Notes under the pieces: model-generated
Told to the model about the DNA's origin: nothing
Databases searched by the model: none
Seen by the model: the letters and a program-made list of their open reading frames with translations, nothing else
Source of the DNA: an uncultured Duganella sp.
Lineage (GTDB): Bacteria; Pseudomonadota; Gammaproteobacteria; Burkholderiales; Burkholderiaceae
Reading direction: 5' to 3'
DNA: 45,856 nucleotides
NCBI GenBank assembly: GCA_946482335.1
Contig: CAMLRG010000016.1
Span: forward strand, 1 to 45,856
Program-made: the position numbers and the translations under genes
Shown: piece after piece, positions 1 to 8,026 of the stretch
Position numbering within the stretch: position 1 is the first letter of the stretch
How the letters are laid out: every line of letters starts with the position of its first letter

Positions 1-69
1 TTCCTGGCCAAGAAGAACCGCAATAGCAGAACCCTGGTGTTTCACATCATTGATTTTCGTGCTGCCTAA
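1..69 (+). CDS. priB: Primosomal replication protein PriB, 3' end only
   Basis: The first 22 codons and a TAA stop of a gene that begins outside the window. The peptide includes [16 protein letters not shown], matching the last OB-fold strand of betaproteobacterial PriB, a single-strand DNA-binding protein that helps reload DnaB at stalled forks. Its position directly before rpsR and rplI is the usual rpsF-priB-rpsR-rplI order and supports the call. The stop is 35 bases before rpsR, so the two are probably cotranscribed. Only the C-terminus is seen, so integrity of the rest is unknown. Confidence 0.8.
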   Translation, partial: FLAKKNRNSRTLVFHIIDFRAA

Positions 70-104
70 AGCAGCGATGCAATTTTTATATACAGGAGCC
101 TAAA

Positions 105-395
105 ATGGCATTCGGTAAAAAGTTCGACAAAAACAAGCTCAAGCTGAAAGAAAAGCGCAAGCAACAAAACCCTCTGTTCAAGCGCAAGAAGTTCTGCCGC
201 TTCACCGCCGCTGGCGTTGAGCAAGTGGACTACAAAGACGTAGATACCCTGAAAGATTTCATCCAGGAAAACGGCAAGATCATGCCAGCACGCCTGACCG
301 GCACCAAGGCGCACTACCAGCGCCAAGTGGACACCGCGATCAAGCGCGCACGCTACCTGGCCCTGCTGCCATACACCGATCTGCACCACGCTTAA
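105..395 (+). CDS. rpsR: 30S ribosomal protein bS18
   Basis: A 96-residue basic protein of the small ribosomal subunit, located near bS6 on the platform. It carries the family core ([18 protein letters not shown], then [20 protein letters not shown] and the Arg-rich end [12 protein letters not shown]). The N-terminus has a Lys-rich extension of about 20 residues, as in other betaproteobacteria. The start is set by an AGGAG Shine-Dalgarno sequence about 8 bases upstream. It lies between priB and rplI in the conserved ribosomal operon. Confidence 0.97.
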   Translation: MAFGKKFDKNKLKLKEKRKQQNPLFKRKKFCRFTAAGVEQVDYKDVDTLKDFIQENGKIMPARLTGTKAHYQRQVDTAIKRARYLALLPYTDLHHA

Positions 396-426
396 TTCGC
401 GGTCAGACTAGTACCTGGAGAACACT

Positions 427-879
427 ATGCAAATCATCCTGCTGGAAAAAGTTATCAACGTCGGCAACCTGGGCGACGTGGTGAAAGTGAAAGACGGCTA
501 CGCCCGTAACTTCCTGATCCCTCAAAAGCTGGCACGCCGCGCGACCGCTGCTGCCGTGGCCGAATTCGAAGCCAAGCGCGCCGAACTGGAAAAAGCTGCC
601 GCCGCCAAGCTGGCCGCTGCCCAAGCCCAAGGCGAAAAGCTGAACGGCATGACCGTGACCGTGTCGCAGAAAGCCGGCGTGGACGGCCGTCTGTTCGGCT
701 CCGTGACCAACTTCGACATCGCTGAAGCCCTGACCAAAGCCGGCTTCGCCGTGGAAAAGGCTGCCGTGCGCCTGCCAGCCGGTCCGCTGAAGACCGTCGG
801 CGAGTTCCCGGTTGCCGTGTCGCTGCACACCGACGTGGTGGCGGAAGTGACCGTGGCAGTCGTGGGCGAAGCTGCTTAA
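427..879 (+). CDS. rplI: 50S ribosomal protein bL9
   Basis: A 150-residue large-subunit protein, the usual length for bL9. The N-terminal rRNA-binding domain has the signature [21 protein letters not shown] (about residues 17-38). A long Ala/Lys/Glu-rich helix follows (about 45-75), then the C-terminal domain. A GGAG ribosome-binding site lies 8 bases before ATG. It is the last gene of the priB-rpsR-rplI run: a strong hairpin terminator follows 24 bases after its stop. Confidence 0.97.
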   Translation: MQIILLEKVINVGNLGDVVKVKDGYARNFLIPQKLARRATAAAVAEFEAKRAELEKAAAAKLAAAQAQGEKLNGMTVTVSQKAGVDGRLFGSVTNFDIAEALTKAGFAVEKAAVRLPAGPLKTVGEFPVAVSLHTDVVAEVTVAVVGEAA

Positions 880-903
880 TCGGCAACGTCGTCAAGCTGC
901 ATC

Positions 904-932
904 AAAAAAGCCGGGTTCTCCCGGCTTTTTTT
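904..932 (+). terminator. Rho-independent terminator after rplI
   Basis: GCCGGG and CCCGGC arms close on a TTCT loop, extended by A-T pairs between an upstream A run and the downstream T7 run. This is a textbook intrinsic terminator ending the ribosomal operon. It implies that dnaB, 48 bases further on, needs its own promoter. Confidence 0.9.
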
Positions 933-966
933 GTTTACAAGATTTTTTCTGGCTTGCCGAAGCAGG

Positions 967-980
967 TATAATGCGCGCCA
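967..980 (+). promoter_or_regulatory. Perfect -10 box seven bases before the dnaB start
   Basis: TATAAT at 967-972 ends 7 bases before the second in-frame ATG of dnaB (980). A transcript from it would begin at or one base before that ATG, giving a leaderless mRNA. The -35 region at the right distance is only a T-run (about 943-949), so the promoter is not ideal. The upstream terminator makes some promoter here necessary. Confidence 0.5.
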
Positions 981-2371
981 TGAACGCCGCACCCCAGTCC
1001 GACCCACAAGTCGATTCCCTCCGCATCCCGCCGCACTCGATCGAGGCAGAGCAATCTGTCATCGGCGGCCTGTTGCGCGATAACGCGGCATGGGACCGCA
1101 TCGCGGACTTCATGCGGGCCGAGGATTTCTACCGCTACGACCACCGCATCATCTTCGAGCAGATGATCCGCCTGATCAACGCCGGCAAACCGGCCGACGT
1201 GGTGACCGTGTCGGAAGCGCTGAACATGCTGGGCAAGGCGGAAGAAGTGGGCGGCATGGCTTACCTGAACGCCATGGCGCAGAACACGCCGTCGGCGGCC
1301 AACATCCGCCGCTACGCCGAGATCGTGCGCGACCGCGGCGTGCTGCGCAAGCTGATCACGGTGGCCGACGAAGTGTCGGGCAATGCGTTCAACCCGCAGG
1401 GCAAGGAAGTCAAGCAAATCCTGGACGAGGCGGAAGCCAAGATCTTCGCCATTGCCGAAGCCGGCGCGCGCGGTGCGGCGGGCTGGCTGCCGGTGCAGCC
1501 GCTGCTGACCCAGGTGGTCGAGCGCATCGACGAACTGTATTCGCGCGACACCACGTCCGAAGTGACGGGCGTGCCGACCGGCTGGACTGACCTGGACAAG
1601 ATGACGTCCGGCCTGCAGCCGGGCGATATGGTGGTGGTGGCGGGCCGTCCCTCGATGGGCAAGACGGCATTCTCCATGAACATCGCCGAAAACGTGGCGG
1701 TGGAAGCGGGCTTGCCGGTGGCCGTGTTCTCGATGGAGATGGGCGGCGTGCAGCTGGCCATGCGTATGCTCGGCTCGGTCGGCCTGCTGGACCAGCATCG
1801 CCTGCGGACCGGCAAACTGATCGACGAGGATTGGCCGCGCCTGACGCACGCCATCCAGAAAATGAACGAAGCCCAGGTCTACATCGACGAGACCCCGGCC
1901 CTGAACCCGATCGAGATGCGCGCCCGCGCGCGCCGCCTGGCCCGCCAATGCGGCAAGCTGGGCTTGATCGTGGTCGATTACCTGCAGCTGATGCAGGGCA
2001 GCCAGCCGGGCGACAACCGCTCGGCCGAGATTTCCGAAATCTCGCGTTCCCTCAAGGGCCTGGCCAAGGAGCTGCATTGCCCCGTCATCGCATTGTCCCA
2101 GCTGAACCGCTCGCTGGAGCAGCGTCCCAACAAACGTCCCGTCATGTCCGACCTGCGCGAATCCGGCGCGATCGAGCAGGACGCGGACGTGATCATTTTC
2201 CTGTATCGCGACGAAGTCTATAACCCCGACTCGCCGGATAAAGGCACCGCCGAGATCATTATCGGCAAGCAGCGTAACGGTCCGATCGGCGCGGTGCGCC
2301 TGACCTGGATCGGGGCGTACACCAAGTTTGGCAATTACACCGGTAACCTGTCGATCTACCAAGGCGACTGA
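980..2371 (+). CDS. dnaB: Replicative DNA helicase DnaB
   Basis: Hexameric 5'-3' helicase that unwinds the chromosome at the replication fork and binds primase. The N-terminal domain (LRIPPHSIEAEQSVIGGLL) is followed by the RecA-like ATPase domain with Walker A GRPSMGKT (about residues 222-229 from this start), Walker B LIVVDYLQLM and the arginine-finger region near the C-terminus. No intein is present. Two in-frame ATGs occur, at 971 and 980. I chose 980 because family members usually begin MNA and because the -10-like box overlaps the first ATG. A purine-rich AGCAGG 4 bases before 971 keeps that start possible (466 versus 463 residues). Confidence 0.95.
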   Translation: MNAAPQSDPQVDSLRIPPHSIEAEQSVIGGLLRDNAAWDRIADFMRAEDFYRYDHRIIFEQMIRLINAGKPADVVTVSEALNMLGKAEEVGGMAYLNAMAQNTPSAANIRRYAEIVRDRGVLRKLITVADEVSGNAFNPQGKEVKQILDEAEAKIFAIAEAGARGAAGWLPVQPLLTQVVERIDELYSRDTTSEVTGVPTGWTDLDKMTSGLQPGDMVVVAGRPSMGKTAFSMNIAENVAVEAGLPVAVFSMEMGGVQLAMRMLGSVGLLDQHRLRTGKLIDEDWPRLTHAIQKMNEAQVYIDETPALNPIEMRARARRLARQCGKLGLIVVDYLQLMQGSQPGDNRSAEISEISRSLKGLAKELHCPVIALSQLNRSLEQRPNKRPVMSDLRESGAIEQDADVIIFLYRDEVYNPDSPDKGTAEIIIGKQRNGPIGAVRLTWIGAYTKFGNYTGNLSIYQGD

Positions 2372-2437
2372 TTACCAGGCAGGCCGCGCTGGGTGGCCCT
2401 GCTGCAGTATCGACGAATCAACCAACGGAGAACAAAA

Positions 2438-3064
2438 ATGTTTGGACGCTTGATGCCCACGGAGGGCAAATTCTTTGACATGTTTAACCAGCACGCGGAA
2501 CTGTGCGTGAAGGGCGCCAAAGAAATGCTGGGCCTGATGGCCAACTTCGATGACCTGGAAAACCGCGTGCACGCCATCGAAAGCATCGAGAAGCAGGCTG
2601 ACAAGATCACCTACGCCGCAGTGGACCTGCTGCACAAGACTTTCATCACCCCGCTGGACCGCGACGACATCCACAAGCTGATCACCAAGATGGACGACAT
2701 CCTGGACTTGATGGAAGACGCCGCCCAGACCGTATCGCTGTATGACCTGCATTCCGTGACCCCGGAAGCCAAACGCCTGGCCGAGCTGGTGCTCGCTTGC
2801 ACCGAGAAGGTGAAGGACGCCGTCGCCCTGCTGTCGAACATGGACAACGCGTCCCAGATCGTGGGCATCTGCGAGGAAATCGACCGCCTGGAATCGGATG
2901 CCGACCACGTGATGCGCGCCGCCATGTCCAAGCTGTTCCGCGACGAACCGGACGTGCGCAACCTGATCAAGATGAAGGCGATCTACGAGATCCTGGAAAC
3001 CGTCACCGACCGCTGCGAAGATGTTGCCAACATCATCGAAGGCATCATCGTCGAAAACGCATAA
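2438..3064 (+). CDS. DUF47 (PhoU-like) protein, partner of Pit transporter
   Basis: A 208-residue all-helical protein of the DUF47/PhoU-like family, which is regularly encoded next to Pit phosphate permeases and is thought to regulate them or assist uptake. The N-terminus is typical (MFGRLMPTEGKFFDMFNQHAELCVKGA). Acidic helix motifs such as KITYAAVDLLHKTFITPLDRDD and ESDADHVMRAAM are family hallmarks and potential metal sites. The ATG at 2438 has a CGGAG ribosome site 7 bases upstream; an upstream in-frame start at 2393 lacks one. The pit gene begins 15 bases after its stop, so the pair forms an operon. Confidence 0.9.
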   Translation: MFGRLMPTEGKFFDMFNQHAELCVKGAKEMLGLMANFDDLENRVHAIESIEKQADKITYAAVDLLHKTFITPLDRDDIHKLITKMDDILDLMEDAAQTVSLYDLHSVTPEAKRLAELVLACTEKVKDAVALLSNMDNASQIVGICEEIDRLESDADHVMRAAMSKLFRDEPDVRNLIKMKAIYEILETVTDRCEDVANIIEGIIVENA

Positions 3065-3079
3065 TAAAAAGACCAATTC

Positions 3080-4090
3080 ATGAGCAATCTCGAAATTAGC
3101 ATCTACGCGCTGGGGGCACTGATCTTCCTGGCGCTGGTGTTTGACTTCATGAACGGCTTCCACGATGCCGCGAATGCGATCGCCACGGTGGTGTCCACCG
3201 GCGTGCTGAAGCCGCAGACCGCGGTGGCCATGGCCGCCTTCTTCAACTTCATTGCGATCTTCATCGTCGGCCTGAAGGTGGCGACCACCATCGGCAAAGG
3301 CACCATCGAGCCTTCCGTGATCGACCATTACGTGATCTTCGGCGCGCTATGCGGGGCGATCATCTGGAACGTGATCACCTGGTATTACGGCATCCCGTCC
3401 TCTTCCTCGCACGCCCTGATCGGCGGCCTGGTGGGCGCGGCGGTGGCCAAGTCCGGCACCGGCGCGCTGATTTCCGGCGGCTTGATCAAGACCGTGACCT
3501 TCATCGTGGTGGCGCCGTTGCTGGGCTTCGTGCTCGGTTCGCTGATCATGCTGATCGTATCGTGGGTGTTCGTGAAGAGCACCCCGCGCAAAGTCGACAC
3601 CTGGTTCCGCCGCTTGCAGCTGGTGTCGGCCGCCGGCTATTCGCTGGGCCACGGCGGCAACGATGCGCAAAAGACCATCGGCATCATCTGGATGCTGCTG
3701 ATCGCGTCCGGCCATGTCGCGGCCGACGCCAAGCAGCCGCCCGACTGGGTGATCATTTCCTGCTACGGCGCGATCGCTTTCGGTACGCTGTTCGGCGGCT
3801 GGCGCATCGTCAAGACCATGGGCCAGAAGATCACCAAGCTGAAACCGGTGGGCGGCTTCTGTGCCGAGACCGGCGGTGCGATCACGCTGCTGATGGCTTC
3901 CTTCTGGGGCGTGCCGGTCTCCACCACCCACACCATCACCGGCGCCATCGTCGGCGTCGGCTCGGCCCAGAAGATGTCGGCCGTGCGCTGGGGCGTGGCG
4001 GGCAATATCGTGTGGGCCTGGATCTTCACCATCCCCGCGTCGGCGTTCGTGGCCGCCGTGGCGTGGTGGCTGGGTACGCAATTCATGTAA
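3080..4090 (+). CDS. pit: Low-affinity inorganic phosphate transporter, Pit family
   Basis: A 336-residue inner-membrane protein with about ten hydrophobic segments. It imports phosphate, usually as a metal-phosphate complex, driven by the proton gradient. The duplicated PiT signatures are visible: FDFMNGFHDAANAIATVVSTG near the N-terminus and GYSLGHGGNDAQKTIGI in the middle, each with the conserved GxNDA-type core. SSSHALIGGLVGAAVA and VSTTHTITGAIVGVG are the paired intramembrane repeats. The ribosome site is weak, consistent with translational coupling to the DUF47 gene. A hairpin and T-run follow. Confidence 0.93.
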   Translation: MSNLEISIYALGALIFLALVFDFMNGFHDAANAIATVVSTGVLKPQTAVAMAAFFNFIAIFIVGLKVATTIGKGTIEPSVIDHYVIFGALCGAIIWNVITWYYGIPSSSSHALIGGLVGAAVAKSGTGALISGGLIKTVTFIVVAPLLGFVLGSLIMLIVSWVFVKSTPRKVDTWFRRLQLVSAAGYSLGHGGNDAQKTIGIIWMLLIASGHVAADAKQPPDWVIISCYGAIAFGTLFGGWRIVKTMGQKITKLKPVGGFCAETGGAITLLMASFWGVPVSTTHTITGAIVGVGSAQKMSAVRWGVAGNIVWAWIFTIPASAFVAAVAWWLGTQFM

Positions 4091-4099
4091 GCCGGCAGC

Positions 4100-4144
4100 G
4101 GGGTCTGGCCCGTCGGGCCAGACCCCGGTTGACCGGTTTTTTTT
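4100..4144 (+). terminator. Long GC palindrome and T8 run after pit
   Basis: GGGGTCTGGCCC and GGGCCAGACCCC form a perfect 12-bp stem around a 3-base loop (4100-4126). Ten bases later comes T8 (4137-4144). The gap between stem and T-run is longer than in a classical terminator, so it may act as an inserted palindrome with terminator function. A palindrome of the same 12-3-12 design and shared core letters lies at 40889-40915. Confidence 0.6.
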
Positions 4145-4146
4145 GC

Positions 4147-4183
4147 GTGACAGGCATCTCAAAATTGGGATATATTCCCAATT
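4147..4183 (+). promoter_or_regulatory. Promoter inside a perfect palindrome at the XRE gene start
   Basis: GTGACA (4147-4152) and TATATT (4171-4176) are spaced 18 bases and match sigma-70 boxes at 5 of 6 positions each. The -10 box lies inside a perfect inverted repeat AATTGGGA-N5-TCCCAATT (4163-4183) that abuts the ATG at 4184. No Shine-Dalgarno sequence exists. The layout predicts a leaderless mRNA whose promoter is closed by a dimeric regulator, most simply the XRE protein itself. Confidence 0.65.
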
Positions 4184-4744
4184 ATGGGAAATTCATTCGA
4201 GAACCGGCTGCTCAAGCGCCTCGCCAGCCTGCGCGAAGCGCGCGCGCTGTCGCTGGAACAATTGGCCACGCAAAGCGGCATCAGCCGCGCCACCCTGTCG
4301 CGCCTGGAACGCGGCGAAACCAGCCCGACGGCGGACATGCTGGGCAAGCTGTGCACGGTGTACGGCATGCCGATGTCGCGCCTGATCGCCGAAGTGGAGC
4401 AGGCACCGGTGCAGTTGCTGCGCCGCGCCGGGCAAGCCGAATGGCGCGACCCGGCCACCGGTTTCCTGCGCCGCATGGTGTCGCCGCCGGCGCGCGGCTT
4501 CGCGGCGGAGTTGATCGAGGGCCGCCTGCCTGCCGGCGCCGCGATCGACTATGACAAGCCGTCGGTGCCGGGGCTGGAACAGCACCTGTGGATGCTGTCC
4601 GGCGCGCTCGATTACACCCTGGACGGCACCACGCACCGGCTGCAGCCGGGCGATTGCCTGCGCTTCCACCTGTATGGCGCGACGCGCTTTTCCTGTCCCG
4701 GGCCCGACGCGGCCCATTACCTGATTGCGATATGCGAACCATAG
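4184..4744 (+). CDS. XRE-family regulator with cupin sensor domain
   Basis: A 186-residue transcription factor. An N-terminal XRE helix-turn-helix (about residues 9-65; LEQLATQSGISRATLSRLERGETSPTA) is followed by a linker and a small C-terminal cupin barrel (about 110-182; EQHLWMLSGALDYTLDGTTHRLQPGDCLRF), which probably binds a small effector. The ATG directly follows a perfect palindrome containing a -10 box, suggesting autoregulation and leaderless translation. Its last 13 bases overlap the GNAT acetyltransferase gene, a pairing typical of this family, so the acetyltransferase is probably its main partner or target. The effector is unknown. Confidence 0.85.
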   Translation: MGNSFENRLLKRLASLREARALSLEQLATQSGISRATLSRLERGETSPTADMLGKLCTVYGMPMSRLIAEVEQAPVQLLRRAGQAEWRDPATGFLRRMVSPPARGFAAELIEGRLPAGAAIDYDKPSVPGLEQHLWMLSGALDYTLDGTTHRLQPGDCLRFHLYGATRFSCPGPDAAHYLIAICEP

Positions 4745-5286
4745 AAGAACTCGATGGCGCCGGCTTGACGGCGCATGCCGGCCAGCTGGCCGACGTGCTG
4801 CGCGCCTGCGTGCTGGCCGGCGCCAGTGTCGGCTTCGAACTGCCTTGCCCGCATGAGGAAGCGCACACCTTCTGGCTCGGGCTGGAAGGCGCGGTGGCGC
4901 GCGGGGAGCGGCGCCTGTTCGTGCTGCGCGGCGCCGATGGCCGCATCGATGGCACGCTGCAATTGGTGCTGGCCGGCATGCCGAACAGCCGCCACCGCGC
5001 CGAGCTGTCGAAAATGCTGGTGCATCCGCGCGCGCGCCGCCAAGGCCTGGCGCAAGCGCTGATCCGCCATGCCGAACTGCAGGCGCAGGCGCTGGGCCGC
5101 ACGCTGCTGGTGCTCGATACCTGCACCGGCGAACCGGCTGAGGCGATGTACCTGAAACTGGGCTACCAGCGCTGCGGCGAAATCCCGCAGTTCGCCACCA
5201 TGCCCGATGGCCGCCTGGGCGCCACCACGTTCATGTACAAGCTGCTGCCGCAGGCGACGGCGCAGCCACGTCAAGCCGGGTCGTGA
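4732..5286 (+). CDS. GNAT-family N-acetyltransferase
   Basis: A 184-residue acetyl-CoA-dependent acetyltransferase. The acetyl-CoA-binding motif A is seen as KMLVHPRARRQGLAQALIRHAE (about residues 85-106; the R-x-x-G-x-A loop is intact), followed by LVLDTCTGEPAEAMYLKLGYQRCG (motif B). Small-molecule GNATs of this type often modify antibiotics, amino acids or toxic amines, but the substrate cannot be read from sequence. The start MRTIEEL overlaps the regulator's 3' end by 13 bases, indicating translational coupling. Its own 3' end overlaps the convergent VOC gene by 16 bases. Confidence 0.85.
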   Translation: MRTIEELDGAGLTAHAGQLADVLRACVLAGASVGFELPCPHEEAHTFWLGLEGAVARGERRLFVLRGADGRIDGTLQLVLAGMPNSRHRAELSKMLVHPRARRQGLAQALIRHAELQAQALGRTLLVLDTCTGEPAEAMYLKLGYQRCGEIPQFATMPDGRLGATTFMYKLLPQATAQPRQAGS

Positions 5287-5663
5287 CAGCAGACGCCGAT
5301 CTTGTTGCCATCCGGGTCGCGGAAGTAGGCGCCGTAATAGTTGGCGTGGTAGTGCGGGCGCAAGCCCGGCGCGCCTTCGCAGCGGCCGCCGTTGGCCAGG
5401 GCGGCGGCGTGCGCCGCATCCACCGCCGCGCGCGACGGTGCCAGCAGGGCGGTCATCGCGCCGTTGCCCGCGCTGGCGGGCGCGCCATCGAAGGGGCGGC
5501 CAATGATGAAGAGCGGGCGGCCGCCGGTGGCCGGTTGCCAGGCGGCCCATGGCTTGCTGTCGTCGCAAAAGCGCTGCGCGTGACCCAGCGCCGCCATCAC
5601 GGCCGCGTGGAAGCGATAGGCGGCGGCGAAATCGCTGACGCCGAGGAAGACGTGGGAAATCAT
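5271..5663 (-). CDS. VOC (glyoxalase/bleomycin-resistance fold) protein
   Basis: A 130-residue single VOC domain (MISHVFLGVSDFAAAYRFHAAVMAALG at the start; YYGAYFRDPDGNKIGVCCH at the end). H4 of the first strand, and the region around FRDPDGNKI where a metal-binding Glu usually sits, are consistent with a metal-binding VOC fold, although the usual Glu is replaced here. Lactoylglutathione-lyase-like, dioxygenase and drug-binding roles all occur in this fold. Its ATG overlaps the upstream ATPase gene's stop (ATGA), making it the last gene of the leftward MBL-ATPase-VOC operon. The functional link to the ATPase is unclear. Confidence 0.82.
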   Translation of the reverse strand: MISHVFLGVSDFAAAYRFHAAVMAALGHAQRFCDDSKPWAAWQPATGGRPLFIIGRPFDGAPASAGNGAMTALLAPSRAAVDAAHAAALANGGRCEGAPGLRPHYHANYYGAYFRDPDGNKIGVCCHDPA

Positions 5664-8017
5664 TTGATGCACACCTGGCGCACCGCCTTGATGTCGGTAA
5701 TGCCCAACAGGACCTTTTCGATGCCGTCCATCTTCAGGGTCAGCATGCCATCCTCCAGCGCCGCCGCCAGCAGCTGGGCCACGCGCGCGTGCTCCTGCAG
5801 CAGGCGCTTGATGCGGTCGCTGCCGATCATCAGCTCGTGCAGGCCGACCCGGCCCCGGTAGCCCTTGTTGCACTCGCTGCAGCCCACCGGCCGGTACAGC
5901 GTGAAGCGGCCCTCGCCATCGGCATAGCGTTCGCGCCAGCCGGCCAGCACTTGCTGGCGCGCGGCTTCGGCGTCGTTGGCGAATGCGCCGGTCTGCTGCA
6001 ATTCCTCGCAATACTCGGCCAGCAGCAATTCCAGCTCCGCCTCGCCCGGATGGTAGGGCATCTTGCAGCGGCTGCACAGGCGCTTGGCCAGGCGCTGCGC
6101 CAGGATGCCCAGCAGGGCGTCGGCGAAGTTGAACGGGTCCATGCCCATGTCCAGCAGACGCACCACCGATTCCGGCGCGCTGTTGGTATGCAGGGTGGAA
6201 AACACCAGGTGGCCGGTCAGCGACGCTTCGATGCCCATGCTGACGGTTTCCTTGTCGCGCATTTCGCCCACCATGATGATGTCGGGGTCTGCGCGCAGGA
6301 AGGCGCGCATCACGGTGGCGAAGTCGAGCCCGGCCTTGCGGTTGACCTGCACCTGGCGCAAGCCTTTCTGCGTGATCTCGACCGGGTCTTCCGCGGTCCA
6401 GATCTTGGTCTCCGGCGTGTTCAGGTAATTCAGCACCGAGTGCAGCGTGGTGGTCTTGCCGGAGCCGGTCGGGCCGCACACGAAGAACAGGCCGTACGGC
6501 TTTTCCACCGTGGCGCGCAGGCGGTCCAGGTTGCGCGGCAGCACGCCCAACTGTTCCAGCGGGATCGGCTCGCCGGCCGCCAGGATGCGCATCACCACGT
6601 CTTCCACGCCGCCGGCGGAAGGGATGGTGGCCACGCGCAGCTCGATGTCCAGCGGGCCGTATTTCTTGAACTTGATCTTGCCGTCCTGCGGCTTGCGGCG
6701 CTCGGAGATATCGAGGTCGCACATGATCTTGATGCGCGCCACCATGGCGGCGCGGTAGGCGGCCGGGATTTCGATATACGGCACCAGCACGCCATCCTTG
6801 CGGAAGCGGATGCCGGTCTTGCCCTTGCCAGGCAGCGGCTCGATGTGGATGTCGGACACGCCCTGTCGATGGGCGTCGACGATCACCTTGTTCAGCAGGC
6901 GCACCAGTTCGTTTTCCACCGCTTCCGACACGTCATGCGACGCGTCGCCATCCTCCTCGCCGTCTTCGGTCATGCCCGACAGCAGTTCGCCCACGCTGGC
7001 CGCATCGCCGCTGGTGCCGAAGAATTGCGCCAGGGTGTCGGCGAATTCCTGGCGCGTGGTGACGCGGTAATTGATGCGCTGGCGCGGGAACACCTGGTTG
7101 ACGATGCGCGACTGGATAATGCGGTCGGGGTCGGTCGTCAGCACCAGCAAGCCATCGCGGTTTTCCTCCAGCGGCAGCCAGCCCGATTCTTCCAGATACT
7201 GCTGCGGCAGCTTTTTCAGCAAGTCGGCCGGGCGCACGCGGTCGGACCGCGCCGGCTCGTAGGGGATGGTGTAGTACTGGGCCAGCGCCGCGCCCAGGGC
7301 GGCTGGCTTGACCTGGAAATCCTGCACCAGCACGGTTTCCACGTCGGTTTCCTTGTCACGCGCCGTGCGCAAGGCCTGTTCCAGCTCCTGCGCCGAGATC
7401 ACGCTGTCGGCCACCAGGGCATCGTAGCGGGTGCGCGGCAGCGGCGCCGGCCGCAGGCGCTGGCTGAAGGCCACGGCCAGCGTGTCGCACAACTGGCGCA
7501 CCCCTTCCAGCGCGATGGAGGAGAAGGGGTGGCCATTGCGCGTGTTGATGAACTGGACCACCCCCAGCAGGCTGTCGTGGGCCACCGCCTCCAGCGGCGC
7601 CACCAGCATCTGGTGCGTACGGTAGCCGGTGCGCTGGTCCACGCCCTGCTGGAAGTGCAGCTCGGGAGAAATGCGGCGCAATTCCTCGCTGTCGTAGACG
7701 TCGCGGATATTCAGGGTCTGGCGCGTCAGCGCCACATAGCCGGCAATGCTGCTCGGATTGATGGCCAGCTTCAAGTCGCGGAAGCTGGTCAGCCCGGTCT
7801 TGACCTTGGACACGATGTAATTTTTCTCGTGGTCCATCGCATACAGGGTGAAGCGGTCGCACTCGAATAGGTCGCAAAACTCCATGCCCAGGTCGAGCAT
7901 GATTTCGTCCAGGTTGCTGGTGGCGTGGATCTTGGTCGTCACGGCCTGCAGCTTGCGGAAAAACGCCAGCCGCAATTCGCTGTCGTTGCTGGCTGGGGTG
8001 CGGTCGGCTTCACTCAT
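5660..8017 (-). CDS. GspE/PilB-type secretion ATPase with N-terminal GAF domain
   Basis: A 785-residue protein, longer than GspE or PilB (about 500-570), because a GAF sensor domain (about residues 20-185) precedes the ATPase. A middle region resembles the N-terminal domain of GspE/MshE proteins (about 205-330). The core ATPase has Walker A GPTGSGKTTT (K521), the Asp-box GLRQVQVNRKAGLDF, Walker B DPDIIMVGEMRD, and a zinc tetracysteine (CSRC near 646, CSEC near 711). Such ATPases power type IV pilus extension or type II secretion. No pil or gsp genes are nearby, so it is an orphan. Neighbours making or degrading cyclic nucleotides suggest GAF-controlled activity. Cotranscribed with the MBL gene (9-base gap). 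Confidence 0.88.
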   Translation of the reverse strand: MSEADRTPASNDSELRLAFFRKLQAVTTKIHATSNLDEIMLDLGMEFCDLFECDRFTLYAMDHEKNYIVSKVKTGLTSFRDLKLAINPSSIAGYVALTRQTLNIRDVYDSEELRRISPELHFQQGVDQRTGYRTHQMLVAPLEAVAHDSLLGVVQFINTRNGHPFSSIALEGVRQLCDTLAVAFSQRLRPAPLPRTRYDALVADSVISAQELEQALRTARDKETDVETVLVQDFQVKPAALGAALAQYYTIPYEPARSDRVRPADLLKKLPQQYLEESGWLPLEENRDGLLVLTTDPDRIIQSRIVNQVFPRQRINYRVTTRQEFADTLAQFFGTSGDAASVGELLSGMTEDGEEDGDASHDVSEAVENELVRLLNKVIVDAHRQGVSDIHIEPLPGKGKTGIRFRKDGVLVPYIEIPAAYRAAMVARIKIMCDLDISERRKPQDGKIKFKKYGPLDIELRVATIPSAGGVEDVVMRILAAGEPIPLEQLGVLPRNLDRLRATVEKPYGLFFVCGPTGSGKTTTLHSVLNYLNTPETKIWTAEDPVEITQKGLRQVQVNRKAGLDFATVMRAFLRADPDIIMVGEMRDKETVSMGIEASLTGHLVFSTLHTNSAPESVVRLLDMGMDPFNFADALLGILAQRLAKRLCSRCKMPYHPGEAELELLLAEYCEELQQTGAFANDAEAARQQVLAGWRERYADGEGRFTLYRPVGCSECNKGYRGRVGLHELMIGSDRIKRLLQEHARVAQLLAAALEDGMLTLKMDGIEKVLLGITDIKAVRQVCIK

Positions 8018-8026
8018 GGCGGGGGC

